Positions 23,201 through 34,590 of a stretch of DNA of 64,000 nucleotides are shown here, one piece after another. The stretch lies in assembly GCF_035222485.1 (NCBI RefSeq), contig NC_085924.1, forward strand, positions 496,001 through 560,000, in the 5' to 3' direction. Source of the stretch: Podospora pseudoanserina. Its lineage: Eukaryota > Ascomycota > Sordariomycetes > Sordariales > Podosporaceae. Numbering within the stretch: the first letter of the stretch is position 1; every line of letters begins with the position of its first letter. A program made the translations under genes and the position numbers. The notes under the pieces were generated by a model. That model was not told where the DNA came from and searched no databases. It saw nothing but the letters and a program-made list of their open reading frames with translations.

Positions 23201-26200
23201 GATCAACACGCGGATTCAAGGTGCTCCCAGTTACCCATGGGACCATTCACAGATTCATTGGAGAGAGTCGAGACTATCTCGACAGTATCACTTCAGGTTG
23301 GCCATGCCTCACGAACTCCTGGGGGTACGCACTCGAGACGATTCTCGGTACCTACTTCGATGGCGGAACATTCTGAAGTTTGAGAAGCTCACTTGGGCCA
23401 GGCACCATGCGTTCCAGGGTCAATCGGTACGTCACAGATCTAACTTCTACTGTCTGTGTAAAACTTGACCGTGTGCTAACAAGAATTGTTGACAGCTACT
23501 CCCCGCGTCAGCCTACGTCATCATGGCGGTTGATGCTGCCAAAGCCGCTGCGCCAGAGGTAGCAATTTCTGTGATCGAGCTTCGCGATCTCAAGTTCTAC
23601 AAAGGCATCACGTTTGATCCTAATTCGCCCGGGGTCGAAGTTCTCTCCTCTTTGGTCATTGAGAAAGAGACGCCAGACACATGGGAGGCTTCATTTCTGC
23701 TGACTTCAACCGTTGCCGACGGCCGCACCGATGTGAAAAAGAACTTTAGTTGCCGGGTCGCCATCACGTCTGGCGCACCACATCCCAATCTGTTGCCTAC
23801 GCGGCCAGCGACGAGAGCGGAAACACTGAGTGCCAACCCCGAGGCTTTCTATGCCATGATGGCCGGGACGGGCTTGAGGTACACTGGCCCATTCCGAGGG
23901 CTACAAGCACTCGACCGTCGGTTTGATTTTGCGTCGAGTTCCCTGAGGAGAGTTCACCCCGACGACACTACAAGGCTTGACCTCAGCCCCGCCACCTTGG
24001 ACAGTTGTCTTCAAACGGCCTTTGTCACAATGTCTTCGCCTGGCGACGGTGCCATCTGGACACCATTCTTGCCAGTGGAGATCGAGAGCATCCGCATGAA
24101 CCTATCACTGTGCAATGCCCAGGAACGGAGCGACACGCTGGTGGTTGATGCGCATAAGACGCAGGCTACACCATGCACGAAGAGCGCCCCGGCCTCCTTC
24201 ACTGCCGACATCGAGATATTTAATGATGAAGGCAAGCAGGAGATACAGATTGAGGGACTCAAAGTTGGGTCGTTTGGCCCTACCAATCCCGAGGATGACT
24301 ACGAGCTGTACCTTACCACACAGCTGGACCTTGATCCCGAAGACGCTATCGTGTCCGCCACAGACGAAGACGTCCGCCCCGTGAGCCCCATGCTTGCCGA
24401 GTCCTGCGAGCGCGTCGCTTCTTTTTTCATCAAGGGACTGCCAGCCACTGCAGTGTGTCCAAGTCCGGGCTCGCACCTCGTTTCTGCGTCCATCGCCAGC
24501 CGAGCAGAGCTGCGCCGCGCCACAAGCACCTGGTCGGATGAGACAGAGGAGTCTCTTGATCGGTTCATTTTATCCTCGCCGTACTATTCGGCTTTGAGCT
24601 TGGTCCGCAGACTGGGCCGAAACGTTCCGGATGTGATGGCTGGCATGCTTCCTATAGTGTTTGAAGAAGCTCGCCAGACGCATAGCTTCCAGCGTCATAT
24701 TTCGAGAGTGGTGAAGCAAATATCCCACAAGTATGCCTCGATGCACGTCTTGGGACTGACAGATGCTGAGCTTGGGTTGACGGAGCACGTGTTGGATGGC
24801 TTGGGCACCTCCTTTGCATCCTACCGCATCGGCTCTCGGCCTGAGGAGAATCTCAACGATCGAATCCAGCTTTCCGAGTCTCTGAGCGAGAAGGTTATCA
24901 CCGAAAAAGTCGATTTCACCACGGGTGTTCCAGCAAATGGCCAGCTCTACGACCTAGTTCTTCTGTCTACTTCTCTATTCGAGCCTCACAACACGGCCAC
25001 TGTCCTCGGCCACGTTCGGAACATGATGCGGCCTGGAGGCTTCCTGATGCTCATTCAGGTTACAAGGACTCCTCTCGAGGAACGTCTCCGTCGTACCATC
25101 AGCTGTGTACCCTCTCTGCAGTCGATGTCCCCAACACCGCCTGACTGGCCTGACCTTCTTGATCAGTGCGGATTTCAAAATTCCAGCGAGGACTCGGCCC
25201 AGAACTATGCCACTGGCTTTTCTCTGATTGTTCGTCAAGCGCAGTCTCTGGAGAAAGCGCTGCTGATGTATCCTCCCTCCGAGGACTCGGACCCGGAGCG
25301 TCTGATGAATAGACTCTTGATTGTTGGCGGCAAGCAGCTGTGGACATCATTCATCTCATCGCAAGTCACTGCAGCACTGGCTTCGCATTGCGGGTTGATC
25401 ACTACCGTTGCGTCCCTTGACGACTTGGCACCCGGGCATGCTGCCAACTTTACAGCCGTCATCCTCCTCTGCGACCTGGATGAGCCCCTTCTGCTGAACA
25501 TGAACGAGAAGCGGATGGAGGCCTTGAAGGAGCTACTCCGTCCAGAAATGGTGATCCTTTGGGTCACGGAAAGTGCCTGGACTACTACCCCTGGCAATTC
25601 GGCTTCTTTGGGCTTCACGCGCACCCTCGCTGCTGAGATCCCAGGATTGACCCTCCAAGTCCTTGACCTCGAGACTGTTAATACCGATCCCGCCGTCAAG
25701 GCCGTCTCTGAGACCTTTTTCCGCCTTGCCATGTACGCTAGGATTCAACACACAAGTGTCGAAAACCCTCTGTGGGTTCTGGAGCCAGAGATACACATCA
25801 AGGATGGCCGTCGCATGGTTCCCCGTGTTCGTCCGTGGAAGAAAGGCAACAACCGCGCGAACGCCGGTCGGCGGATTGTCACAGCTCCTTGCAACACCTT
25901 GGAAAATGTGGTGGAAATTCTGCCAGGGCATTCAGGAAACGGGCCATACAGGGCAGAGGAGTGGGGATTGGCGTCTGCGTCGGACCCTCCAGGAGAGCTC
26001 TTTGGTATGCAGGTCAACTACAGCACCGTCGGTGCGCTCAACACAGGGCTCAGTTCTTTCCCGTCGGCCTACGTCTGCCTTGGCAGTGATACGAGGACCC
26101 TCGCCACAACGGTTGCTTTGTCCAAAGTCAATGCCTCCTACATCATGATGCCAACGAGATGGGGTACGGAGATTACGATCCCCAGTCTGAACGAGCCGGT

Positions 26201-28055
26201 CTTCTTTGGGCTTTTGGTCCGCTATTTCCTGGCGCTCAGCATTTCGTGGAAAGCCAGGGGACAGTCACTCTTGGTTATCGAGCCTGACGAGCGGTTCCAG
26301 GAGTGCATCAAGGACGTCTGTGTCAAGCAGGGGATTTCGTTCCAGATATTCTCGACCGACGAGCAGCGCTGCAGGCGGGTACCAGAGATGACTTTTCTTC
26401 ACCCGGCGCTTTCTCGACGCGAGATCAGGGATTTGAACCTTCCGCAGCGTGCCTTGGTTGTGGATATGCTCCCCAAGGGGAGCCGTCTCTCCGAGATGTT
26501 CAAAGCCACGGTGGATGAGCCCTCAGCGTATCACCATCTCTCCTCGTTCTTGCGACCAGCGGCAGACTTGGAAGTCGATGGGGTCAATCCCGATGCTGGT
26601 GCATGCGTACACCTTGATAGAATTTGGGAGGGAGCTGTCACCTTGTCGCTTGCCAAGATGGAAACACTGGCCGATGGTGCTGTCTCCCCTCTCCTCTCTG
26701 TACCGGCCTTGGTCGACTGTACAGAGCCGGTTGCGCCGTTTTCGGTCATTCACTGGAAGGCCGAGAGGGACATTCAACAGATCATCACCCCGCCTTATGG
26801 CCGTCAGCTGTTGAGTCCATCAAAGACCTACCTTCTTGTTGGTCTGACAAGGGACTTTGGCCAGAGCCTCTGCACGCTCTTGGCTCAACAGGGGGCGCGC
26901 CACCTTGTCCTGGCGAGCCGGAACCCGCCCCGGCGGTCCCCAAGATGGGCAGAAGAGCTGACGAGAAAGGGCGTCCAACTCAGGTTTCAGACGCTGGATG
27001 TGACCAAGATGGAGCAAGTGACCGCCTTGAAGACCAAGATCGCACAGACCCTCAGATTCCCTCCCGTCGGGGGTGTTATCAACGGCGCCATGGTTCTCGA
27101 CGACCGCGTCTTCTCTGAAATGTCCATCGAGTCCTTCCAACGAGTCATGGCGCCCAAGACGATCGGTTCCAGCAATCTCGACGACGCGTTCTGCTCACCA
27201 GACATGGACTTTTTCATCATGACCTCGTCCTTTGCGGCCGTCGGCGGACATGCCGGCCAGTCTAACTATGCTGCGGCCAACATGTACATGAACGGCCTCG
27301 CCGCCTCGAGACGCCACCGCGGGTTTGTCGGTTCCATTCTCAACATTGGTGTCATTTACGGGCTGGGCTTCTTGCACCGCGAGAAGGAGAATCTCTACGA
27401 GGGTTTGGAGCGGGAGGGATACCCGCCTATTTCGGAACGGGATCTTCATCACATGTTCCTCGAGGCTATTGTTGCGGGAAAGCCGACAGAGGATCAGATC
27501 TACGACATCACTACCGGGTTGCGGCGGTTCCCGGTCGGGCGGCCTACCCTGCATTGGCACAGCGATCCGAGGTTTTGTCACTTTACTCGCGGCAGTGATG
27601 ATCGGGACGAGGAAAGCGACGCTGGGTCTCAGCAGCTGAGCCTGAAGGAGCAGACTAGCCGCGGCGAGACGGAGGAGGATGTTGCTGAGATTCTCGTTCC
27701 GGCGTTTATCAAGAGATTACAGAATCAGCTCAAGCTGGCGGAGGGAACTGTGACAGCCGAGCAGAGCATTGTCGAGTTGGGTGTTGATTCACTGGCGGCT
27801 GTGGAGATTCGATCATGGGTCTGGAGGACGCTGGGCCATGATGTGGGGGTGATGAAGATTCTCAGCGGCATGACGATTAGCCAGTTGTGCGGGGAGATTG
27901 CAGCGGCCACCATGGCGGTTCGCGTGACGACGCAGCAGAGTTTGGAGGCGACGGGAGTGCCTAGTGATGCCTCGGCGACGCCTCACACTACCTCTGTGGT
28001 TTCTGGTGCCGAGTTGGAGACGCATTCGGTGGCGACGACGGCAGCGGAGGAGTAG
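20270..28055 (+). CDS. Highly reducing type I polyketide synthase, no ER and no release domain
   Basis: Iterative enzyme building a reduced polyketide. Start ATG 20270 (MPSSPCGAEPIAIIGSACRFPGG). Two introns, 22284-22368 and 23427-23495, give 2543 aa. The KS (about 9-440) has the nucleophile in DTACSSS (Cys181), ECHGAGT (His320) and IGHTEG (His372). The AT has GQGAQWA and GHSSGE (Ser689). The DH has the HxxxGxxxxP motif (His1018) and Asp1193 in LDSCLQ. The methyltransferase region (about 1405-1610) keeps MRPGGFLML but lacks a GxGxG SAM motif. A structural region follows, with no ER signature. The KR (about 2130-2310) keeps SSFAAVGG and SNYAAAN but has GLTRDFG where GLTGDLG is usual. The ACP has GVDSL (Ser2456). 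The layout and C-terminal sequence resemble the PKS half of fungal PKS-NRPS hybrids, but the protein ends after the ACP. Confidence 0.93.
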
Positions 28056-28808
28056 ATGTTGAGTTTGGGTTCTTTGGTCGCCATATTGAGTTCAAGTATT
28101 GGAGTCGTGTAACAACAGACGAGTGTGTAGTTTTCCGGTGTGTGTGTTGGGGGGGGATTGATTCTGCATATATATGACCAAAAGGAGGTTGGGACGTTGG
28201 CTGGAAAGGTGTCGTTATTCGTTATACTGAAGGGATTGGATGCAAGTGATGTTTGGGTAGCGAATACAAAAAAACATGGTATCCTGGCTTGACTTTTCAG
28301 TAACGTTGTGCGAGGCTCGGACTTGTATGTATGTTGTAGAACATGACGGTCATCTCACGTGAGCGAGACTATACGATGTTTGATCCGAGAAAGGCCGTAA
28401 ACCCGAACAGTTGCATGTAGTGTATGGGCTGTCGGATCAGGAACCCAATATCCGCGAGTGGCCTGGCCGGGTGTCGATCACCGGTGCCCGGAGCGGGGTC
28501 CTGGAACTTCAGGCTATGCAGCTGTGTTCCGGGGCACCTGTCGGGCCGCTGTGCAGCAGCTGTGCGCCTATCGGAGCTGCAGTGACGGTACCCAGGTATG
28601 CGAGGTGACGGGACGAGATGTGACAGTGGACGAGCTGGAACGCGGGGGAGAAGGGAGGGGACGGTGAGGGGACGGGGAGGGGTCCGGTGGTCGATGAGGG
28701 GGCTCCGTTTATAACGTTCGCCTTTTGCTGGTCCCCCTTCCCACCACACGATCGCGCTGAACACCATCAACAACAGTACAAAACCACCAGAGACAGAGCA
28801 CATCAAAG
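28056..28808. other. Intergenic between PKS and FMO
   Basis: About 750 bp on the same strand as both neighbours. It contains the PKS 3' flank and the FMO promoter; a purine-rich tract (GGGGAGAAGGGAGGGGACGG) lies at about 28644-28670. No extra gene was found. Confidence 0.5.
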
Positions 28809-30723
28809 ATGGCAACTCCAATCCCCTCCCACCAACGCATCGTCCCCGGCAGCGTCAACCTCCCCCCTTACCCCTGGCCCGCCACCGCAAAAGACACAAG
28901 CGTCGACCCTGTTTCCATCGCCGAGTCTGTCACTTCCAAGCTGAATGGCTCCCTCTCCTCGGGTGATTTCGCCTCAATCTCCGAGCTCTTCATCGACAAC
29001 GGCTTCTGGCGCGATCACCTAGCCCTCTCCTGGACACCCCGCACGATCAAGACCTCTGCTGCCATAGCTGATTATCTTTCCTCTTCTCCGACCAAGCTCA
29101 GTTCGGTACAGGTGGATCTGACGTCTGAGTTTCGGAAGCCACAGATTGCGAGTTTCGCTCCGGGGGCCAGTCCGGATGTGAAGGGGATTGCGTTTTACAT
29201 CAACTGGGGGACTAGTCTTGGGACGGGAAGAGGGGTGGCGAGGCTTGTTCAGGAGGATGGAGAGTGGAAGATTTGGACCATGTTTACTTGTTTGGTGGAG
29301 TTGAAGGGGTGGGAGGAGAAGGTGGGGGCGAGGAGGGAGCTGGGCGTTGAGCATGGGAAACAAGAAGGGAGGAAGAACTGGAGGGAGAGGAGGGAGGGGG
29401 AGCAGGAGAAAGGGGAGGGGGAGGTGTTGGTTATTGGTATGTCCATCACAGAATGAGGAGAGGGATGGTGACTAACGGTCGGTAGGAGCTGGGCAGTCCG
29501 GTCTGACGATTGCTGCGAGGTTGAAAATGTTGGGGGTCAAGACAGTGGTCATTGATACGAATGAGAAGGTGGGCGACAACTGGCGGAAGAGATATCATCA
29601 GCTGGTGCTGCATGATCCAGTGTGGTACGACCACATGCCGTATCTCCCCTTCCCTGAGCACTGGCCGGTTTTCACGCCAAAGGATAAACTGGCCGAGTGG
29701 TTTGAGTTTTATGCCAAGGCGCTCGAACTCAACATCTGGACTTCTACCTCCCTTACATCTAGCAAATGGGATGAGGGCACCCAAACTTGGGAGGTGAAGG
29801 TGAACAAGGGGGGCAGAGAGGAGAGGGTTCTCAGGCCGAAACATATCGTTTTGTGTACAGGACACTCGGGCAAGAAGTTCATGCCTGATATAAAGGGGCT
29901 GAGCGAGGGGGTGTTTAAGGGGTTGGCGGTCCACTCTGCTGATTTCGCCGGTGCGAAGCAGCAGCAAGAGGGGACTGAGAGAAAGAGAAAGGCGGTGGTG
30001 GTCGGGGCGTGTAATTCTGCTCACGATATCTGCCAGGATTACTACGAGAAGGGGTATGATGTCACCATGGTGCAGAGGTCGTCGACTTGTGTCGTGTCCA
30101 ACAAGGCGGCTCTCAAGGTTTTGCTGGCGGTGCTGTACGAGGAGGGTGGACCGCCGGTCGAAGACAGCGACATCTGGCTTCATGGCTGGCCGAGTGAGGT
30201 TATGAAGAGCATACAGATCGATCTGGCCAGGATTCAGCGGGAGATGGACAAGGATTTGTTGGAAGGGTTGGAAAAGGCCGGGTTCAGAACTGACAAGGGG
30301 GTGGATGAAGGGGGGTTGTTTATGAAGTATTTACAACGGGGTGGGGGCTATTACATTGATGTGGGCATGTCGCAGCTGATTATTGATCGCAAGGTGAAAG
30401 TCAAGCAGGGGGAGGAGATTGAGGAGTTGGTAGAGAATGGGCTGAGGTTCAAGGATGGGGAGGTGCTGGAGGCGGATGAGATTGTGTTTGCTACTGGCTT
30501 CATGAATATGAGAACCCAGGCGAGGCATATTCTGGGAGATGAGGTTGCGGATAGGGTGGACGATGTTTGGGGATGGGATGAGGAGGGGGAGATGAGGGGG
30601 ATCTGGAAGGGGAGCGGGCATCCGGGCTTTTGGTTCCATGGTGGTAATTTGGCCTTGACTAGGTATTTCAGTAGGGTGGCTGCGCTGCAGATCAAGGCGA
30701 GGCTGGAGGGATTGGGGGCCTAA
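28809..30723 (+). CDS. Flavin-containing monooxygenase with N-terminal NTF2-like domain
   Basis: NADPH- and FAD-dependent oxygenase, likely tailoring the neighbouring PKS product. Exon 1 28809-29436, intron 29437-29485 (GTATGT...GGTAG, branch ACTAAC), exon 2 29486-30723; 621 aa. Residues about 30-190 look like an NTF2/SnoaL-like fold (FIDNGFWRDHLALSW, GEWKIWTMFTCLVEL). A strongly charged Arg/Glu/Lys linker leads to VLVIGAGQSGLTIAARL, the FAD-binding GxGxxG. A second Rossmann site is AVVVGACNSAHDICQDYY (NADPH), and FATGFMN is the FMO-type ATG motif. This two-domain layout is common in fungal YUCCA-like FMOs. Substrate unknown. The intron falls exactly inside the first glycine motif. Confidence 0.88.
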
Positions 30724-30820
30724 GATTCAGGGGATATCTCGGCTGTGGGTTTACAAGGCAGGCTTCAGGGAGGTCAACACCCAGCAATGTTTGATTTCTC
30801 TTCCAACTCAAGAAAATACC

Positions 30821-32143
30821 CTAGTTGTTCTTCGAAACCCCCCTCACACTATCCTCCATCTTGGCCATGGCTTCCTCATTCTGCCGCGTCAAATCCGCCT
30901 CGTTGGTGAACCGACCAGCCTGTGTAAAAAAGACCCTAGCCTTCTTCGGGTCCTCATGGATATCCCTCTCGGCAAAGGCATAAGCGCGTCCAAGCATTCT
31001 GGCCACGCCAACAACATCCTGAGACCTCGGCCGCCTAACAGCATCATACGCACCCAGTGCCGCCTCAATCTGGCTCGGCTGCTTCACCCTCTCAAACAAA
31101 TGATCCAGCACCGCAGCATCCTCCAACGCCTGCGCGGCCCCATTCCCAGCAAACGGCAGACTAGCATGAGCGGCATCCCCCAGCATGGCCACCCTCCCCT
31201 TGAAGTACACCGGCGCGTTATCATGATCCCCCACCGCCCAGCTAGCCGACGTGTCCCTCGCCACCAAATCCACAATGGCCCTCGCCTCCGGAGTGTAGTC
31301 TTTATACAATCCGACATCCAACTCTTTTCTTCGCCCCCCATCATCCCCCTTCCCAGGCCCGTCAACCTCTTTCTCGCCCAACGCCGCCCCCCTGACGGCA
31401 ACCCCAGCGCTCAACCTCGTCCCCTTGTTCATCGGTATGCAATTCACATGCCCCCTCGGCCCAAGCAAAATCGGGACCGTCCTCGTAAACCTCTCCTCCA
31501 CCCCGGCCTCGATCGCCTCTTCGGTGGCAACCACCGTCCGATAAACCTGCCACCTGTCGTGATTAACCGGGTGTCTCGCCGGATGGTCCTCCCCAACGAC
31601 ATAACCCCTAACAACCGAACGTATCCCATCCGCCCCCAAAACACAATCCGCCTCCCCCTTTGTCCCATCCCTAAACTCAAACTTGACCTTCTTCTCCTCC
31701 TCCCAAATCTTTGTCAGTCTCTTCCCAAAGCTCACCTTCTCCCCCGGCACCAACCCAAGCAACCCAGCCAACAGGTCCGCCCGACTGACGCTCTTTCGTC
31801 CTTTTGCCCTCCCCAACTCGGCGACCGGTTCTTGGTCAGCTCCCGTGTTGGCGTGAGGCCCACAAGCAAAAAAGATGTCAGTCGCCATTTCCGCTTCCGC
31901 GTCCTCACCGATGTTGATCGCCTTGTCGAGGTAAGCCTGGTGGACCTCCGGTCCGAGAAGCGCCATGGCCGCGAGGGCGTTGCGGTGGAGGGCCAGGCCG
32001 GCGCCGACGTCGGAATGGGCAGGGACGGCTTCGTAGACGTGGATGTCGAGATGGGGTTTTTTGACGAGGGCGGCGGCGAGGGAGAGGCCGGCTATGCCGC
32101 CTCCCATTATGGCTATGGAGAGGGGGTGATGGGTGGAGCCCAT
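30821..32143 (-). CDS. FAD-dependent monooxygenase, salicylate hydroxylase type
   Basis: Class A flavoprotein hydroxylase acting on aromatic or polyketide substrates with NAD(P)H. Start chosen at ATG 32143 (MGSTHHPLSIAIMGGGIAGLSLA), because the usual N-terminus begins shortly before the Rossmann motif; an in-frame upstream extension to 32257 is low complexity. 440 aa without introns. Motifs: GGGIAG (residues 14-19), the DG motif ADGIRSVVRG, and the GD motif GDAAHASLPFAGNG at residue 322. It lies convergent to the FMO with 97 bp between stops. With the PKS and FMO it makes a plausible three-gene tailoring cluster. No signal peptide. A Lys/Gly/Asp-rich insert (KEVDGPGKGDDGGRRKE) sits before the second half. 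Confidence 0.9.
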   Translation of the reverse strand: MGSTHHPLSIAIMGGGIAGLSLAAALVKKPHLDIHVYEAVPAHSDVGAGLALHRNALAAMALLGPEVHQAYLDKAINIGEDAEAEMATDIFFACGPHANTGADQEPVAELGRAKGRKSVSRADLLAGLLGLVPGEKVSFGKRLTKIWEEEKKVKFEFRDGTKGEADCVLGADGIRSVVRGYVVGEDHPARHPVNHDRWQVYRTVVATEEAIEAGVEERFTRTVPILLGPRGHVNCIPMNKGTRLSAGVAVRGAALGEKEVDGPGKGDDGGRRKELDVGLYKDYTPEARAIVDLVARDTSASWAVGDHDNAPVYFKGRVAMLGDAAHASLPFAGNGAAQALEDAAVLDHLFERVKQPSQIEAALGAYDAVRRPRSQDVVGVARMLGRAYAFAERDIHEDPKKARVFFTQAGRFTNEADLTRQNEEAMAKMEDSVRGVSKNN

Positions 32144-32753
32144 TTTGAGGATGGTGGTGGTGGTTTGTTGTTGTGATGAGGGAAAGGAGAATAAAGCTGG
32201 CGAGTTTTCAAGGTGATGATGAGGGATTGGAAAAGGGGGAAGAGAGTGGAAGGGCAAGCGTCACGTGTCAGAGACAAGAAGCGACTGCCGTTGCCCCTTT
32301 TCCGCAACGGGCCCCAGAGGGGGGGAGGGGGGGCAGAGTCATTCATTCACCTAGCGTTGCTCCGGGAGGAACGGAGGAAATGATGAGACCGAAAAGAGTG
32401 TTGGTAAAAGCTACGGTGCCTCAGTAAGGCAGTCTTGTCTATCCAATCCGAATTCCAAATGCTGTCGTCATGTCGTGTCCAAAACCACACCATCTGTCTG
32501 CCAAATCGTGTCCGAAGAATGTTCTGTCAAATTTCCCCACAAGATCACACCAACCGAATCTCCCATCTCCAAGAGAAAAACCACCCTAACCTGATCATCA
32601 ACCCCGGGAAGCCACCGTGGCGGGGCCTCCACCGCGATTCAAGCGGTAAACTCATCCCCGGAGTTCTCCACCTTCTTCGGGACCATGGCCTTTCTGTAAT
32701 CACCAAGTCAGCATTCTCCATCACCGCCACCGATCGTAGATGTTCAAGAACAC
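32144..32753. other. Intergenic, G-rich tract
   Basis: About 600 bp containing the FAD-monooxygenase 5' region and a run of G with few interruptions (about 32318-32334). No gene was recognised. Confidence 0.5.
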
Positions 32754-33887
32754 TCACAAAACCTTATCCGCATCCTTCTCCTTAAACCTCACCTCAACCT
32801 CGGCATTCCCCACCAAAGCCTGCATCGAAACCTTCCTCTCCGTCGCCCCCCCACACCCCGGAGCCAAACCCCCCTTCTTCCGCGACGCCATCTGCCCCGG
32901 CTTCCCTAAAGGCGAGCCCCAAAAAGCATCATCCTCCTCCGCCCTCCTCCCCCTCCTCACAGGCGTAGGGGTAGGAGCAGCATCCTGAGCAGCAACAAAC
33001 AACTCCGGCTTCTTGGGAGTGGTAGCGGCATCAATAACACTCTGATAAAACTCCTCATCCTCACGAGACAGACCAGGGACGTGGTTGTTCTTGCTCCGCG
33101 CAGGCCATGGAGACGGAGACGCAGGACGGGGAGGAGGAGGGGAAGGAGGCGGCTTGTTGGCGTAGCGCTCCCGCTCCATTTCGCGCAATCTGATCGCCTT
33201 GGGAGTTTCCTCCTCTGTATCCTCGACGACTTGGTCCTGCGCTGCGTCGTGGTAGACAGAGGCCGCGACCGGCTCGGACTTTGCGCCGAGGGAGGGGCTT
33301 GTGGACAAGGTGGTGGGGAGATGGATGGGCCATTTGCCGAGGACGGCGAGTCCGTGGGGGACGGGCTGGGGAATCAGAGTCGCGCGGATGTAGTGGTAAA
33401 GAAGATCACGGTCTTCTTTGGGGAGCGCGGCGACGCGGGGCAGGTTGGCGGTTTGGGAACGGGCCTGGGTGAGGATGTACTTGATGGCATCCATGTGCTT
33501 CTTGTTGAAGCGGATGCGCCAGGCGATGCTGTTCTTCAAGCGGTCGGCCGTGTCGATGTCTTCGGGGTAGTTTTGGAAGGTGATCTCGATGAGGGTTCCG
33601 TTGCCGATGATGGAGTCGTCTTTGTCGACGTAGTGGTAGTACACTTGGCGGTTGAGGGAGGGGAGATCATCCTCCTGAAAGGAGATGGCGAGAAGGACGT
33701 GAGACTGGTCCTTCTCGAGGTTGCAGTAGACAGACAAATGACCCTTGCTTGCACGGCGACAGAGGGTAGTGTCGGGGTGTTGCTGGCGGTGCCATTCGGA
33801 TTGGGGGCCGACATGGATGAAGCTGACTGTATTGGTGGGAAAGGAGATGAGGTAGGGAGGGACGAAGCTCCCAAGTGGTTGGTCCAT
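32754..33887 (-). CDS. Hypothetical protein with N-terminal globular and C-terminal disordered half
   Basis: 377-aa single exon from ATG 33887 (MDQPLGSFVPPYLISFPTNTV). Residues 1-185 look globular, with alternating hydrophobics (YYHYVDKDDSIIGNGTLIEIT, RLKNSIAWRIRFNKKHMDAIKYI). Residues 190-377 are Pro/Arg/Glu-rich with a polyproline run (PPPSPPPPRP) and basic patches. A short motif EDDAFWGSPLG near the C-terminus could be a linear interaction motif; a KK-Gly segment follows. No signal peptide or membrane segment. I do not recognise the family. A 315-aa ORF on the opposite strand mirrors it and is treated as a shadow, because the minus frame has an ordinary domain-plus-tail composition. Confidence 0.7.
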   Translation of the reverse strand: MDQPLGSFVPPYLISFPTNTVSFIHVGPQSEWHRQQHPDTTLCRRASKGHLSVYCNLEKDQSHVLLAISFQEDDLPSLNRQVYYHYVDKDDSIIGNGTLIEITFQNYPEDIDTADRLKNSIAWRIRFNKKHMDAIKYILTQARSQTANLPRVAALPKEDRDLLYHYIRATLIPQPVPHGLAVLGKWPIHLPTTLSTSPSLGAKSEPVAASVYHDAAQDQVVEDTEEETPKAIRLREMERERYANKPPPSPPPPRPASPSPWPARSKNNHVPGLSREDEEFYQSVIDAATTPKKPELFVAAQDAAPTPTPVRRGRRAEEDDAFWGSPLGKPGQMASRKKGGLAPGCGGATERKVSMQALVGNAEVEVRFKEKDADKVL

Positions 33888-34590
33888 GGTGAGAAGGGTG
33901 TGGTGTCCTTGCTGTGTGCAGATGAAGTGAAGGGTGCTGATGATGGAAGTGACAGATTAGCGTCTCGTTTAGTGGACGGAGAGGGGGGAGCCTTATACTT
34001 GAGAATCTTCATCATTTTGCAAGTCTAACAGAGGTGGGTGTGGCCCATGACAGATGTGGACAAAGATATAAAGCAGGGAGATCCGCAGCCATCCTTTGCT
34101 TACAACCCACCACATCGTGGTACACCTCAGCGGATAGAAGCCTATCAATGACGGAGTTGCAGGCGTATATGCTAGACAGCTTTGTCGATGTCAAAGCAGG
34201 ACAAACACCAGAACCTTTACGACTACTACAGAAAGGGTGTGGGACTTTAAGCTCACTGACGTCATGTGGGATTTCCACTCACGACCATCACGTCGACCTG
34301 CCTTCACAAGACAAACGGAGTCTAAGAGTTCAAGAGGTACAGTGAGCATCCGCAGAAAGACAGCTGATTACGGAAAGAATTGGCTTCACAGCATGTGGAA
34401 ACCTTGGGGAAAAGCCACAAAAGCAACTGGTGAAAACTTTGTGACCACATAAATGCAACTTTCTTTTTAGTTTTTTTAATTTTTTTTTTTATTTCTTTCT
34501 ATTTTATTTTATAAAAAACGGAAGCCCTCACACTCTTTCATTCTTCACTCATTCATCCTACCCAGCATCACACCGTCGAGTGCATGTACG
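33888..34590. other. Intergenic between divergent genes
   Basis: Contains a T-rich tract around 34460-34515 and a pyrimidine-rich stretch just before the GH18 start. Bidirectional promoter region; no gene seen. Confidence 0.5.

Noticed and set aside
30791-32176. 461-codon plus-strand ORF antisense to the FAD monooxygenase
   Set aside because: Composition is Arg/Pro/His shadow; the minus strand carries all flavoprotein motifs.
33081-34028. 315-codon plus-strand ORF antisense to the hypothetical at 32754-33887
   Set aside because: Gly/Val/Arg-rich shadow translation of a GC-rich gene.
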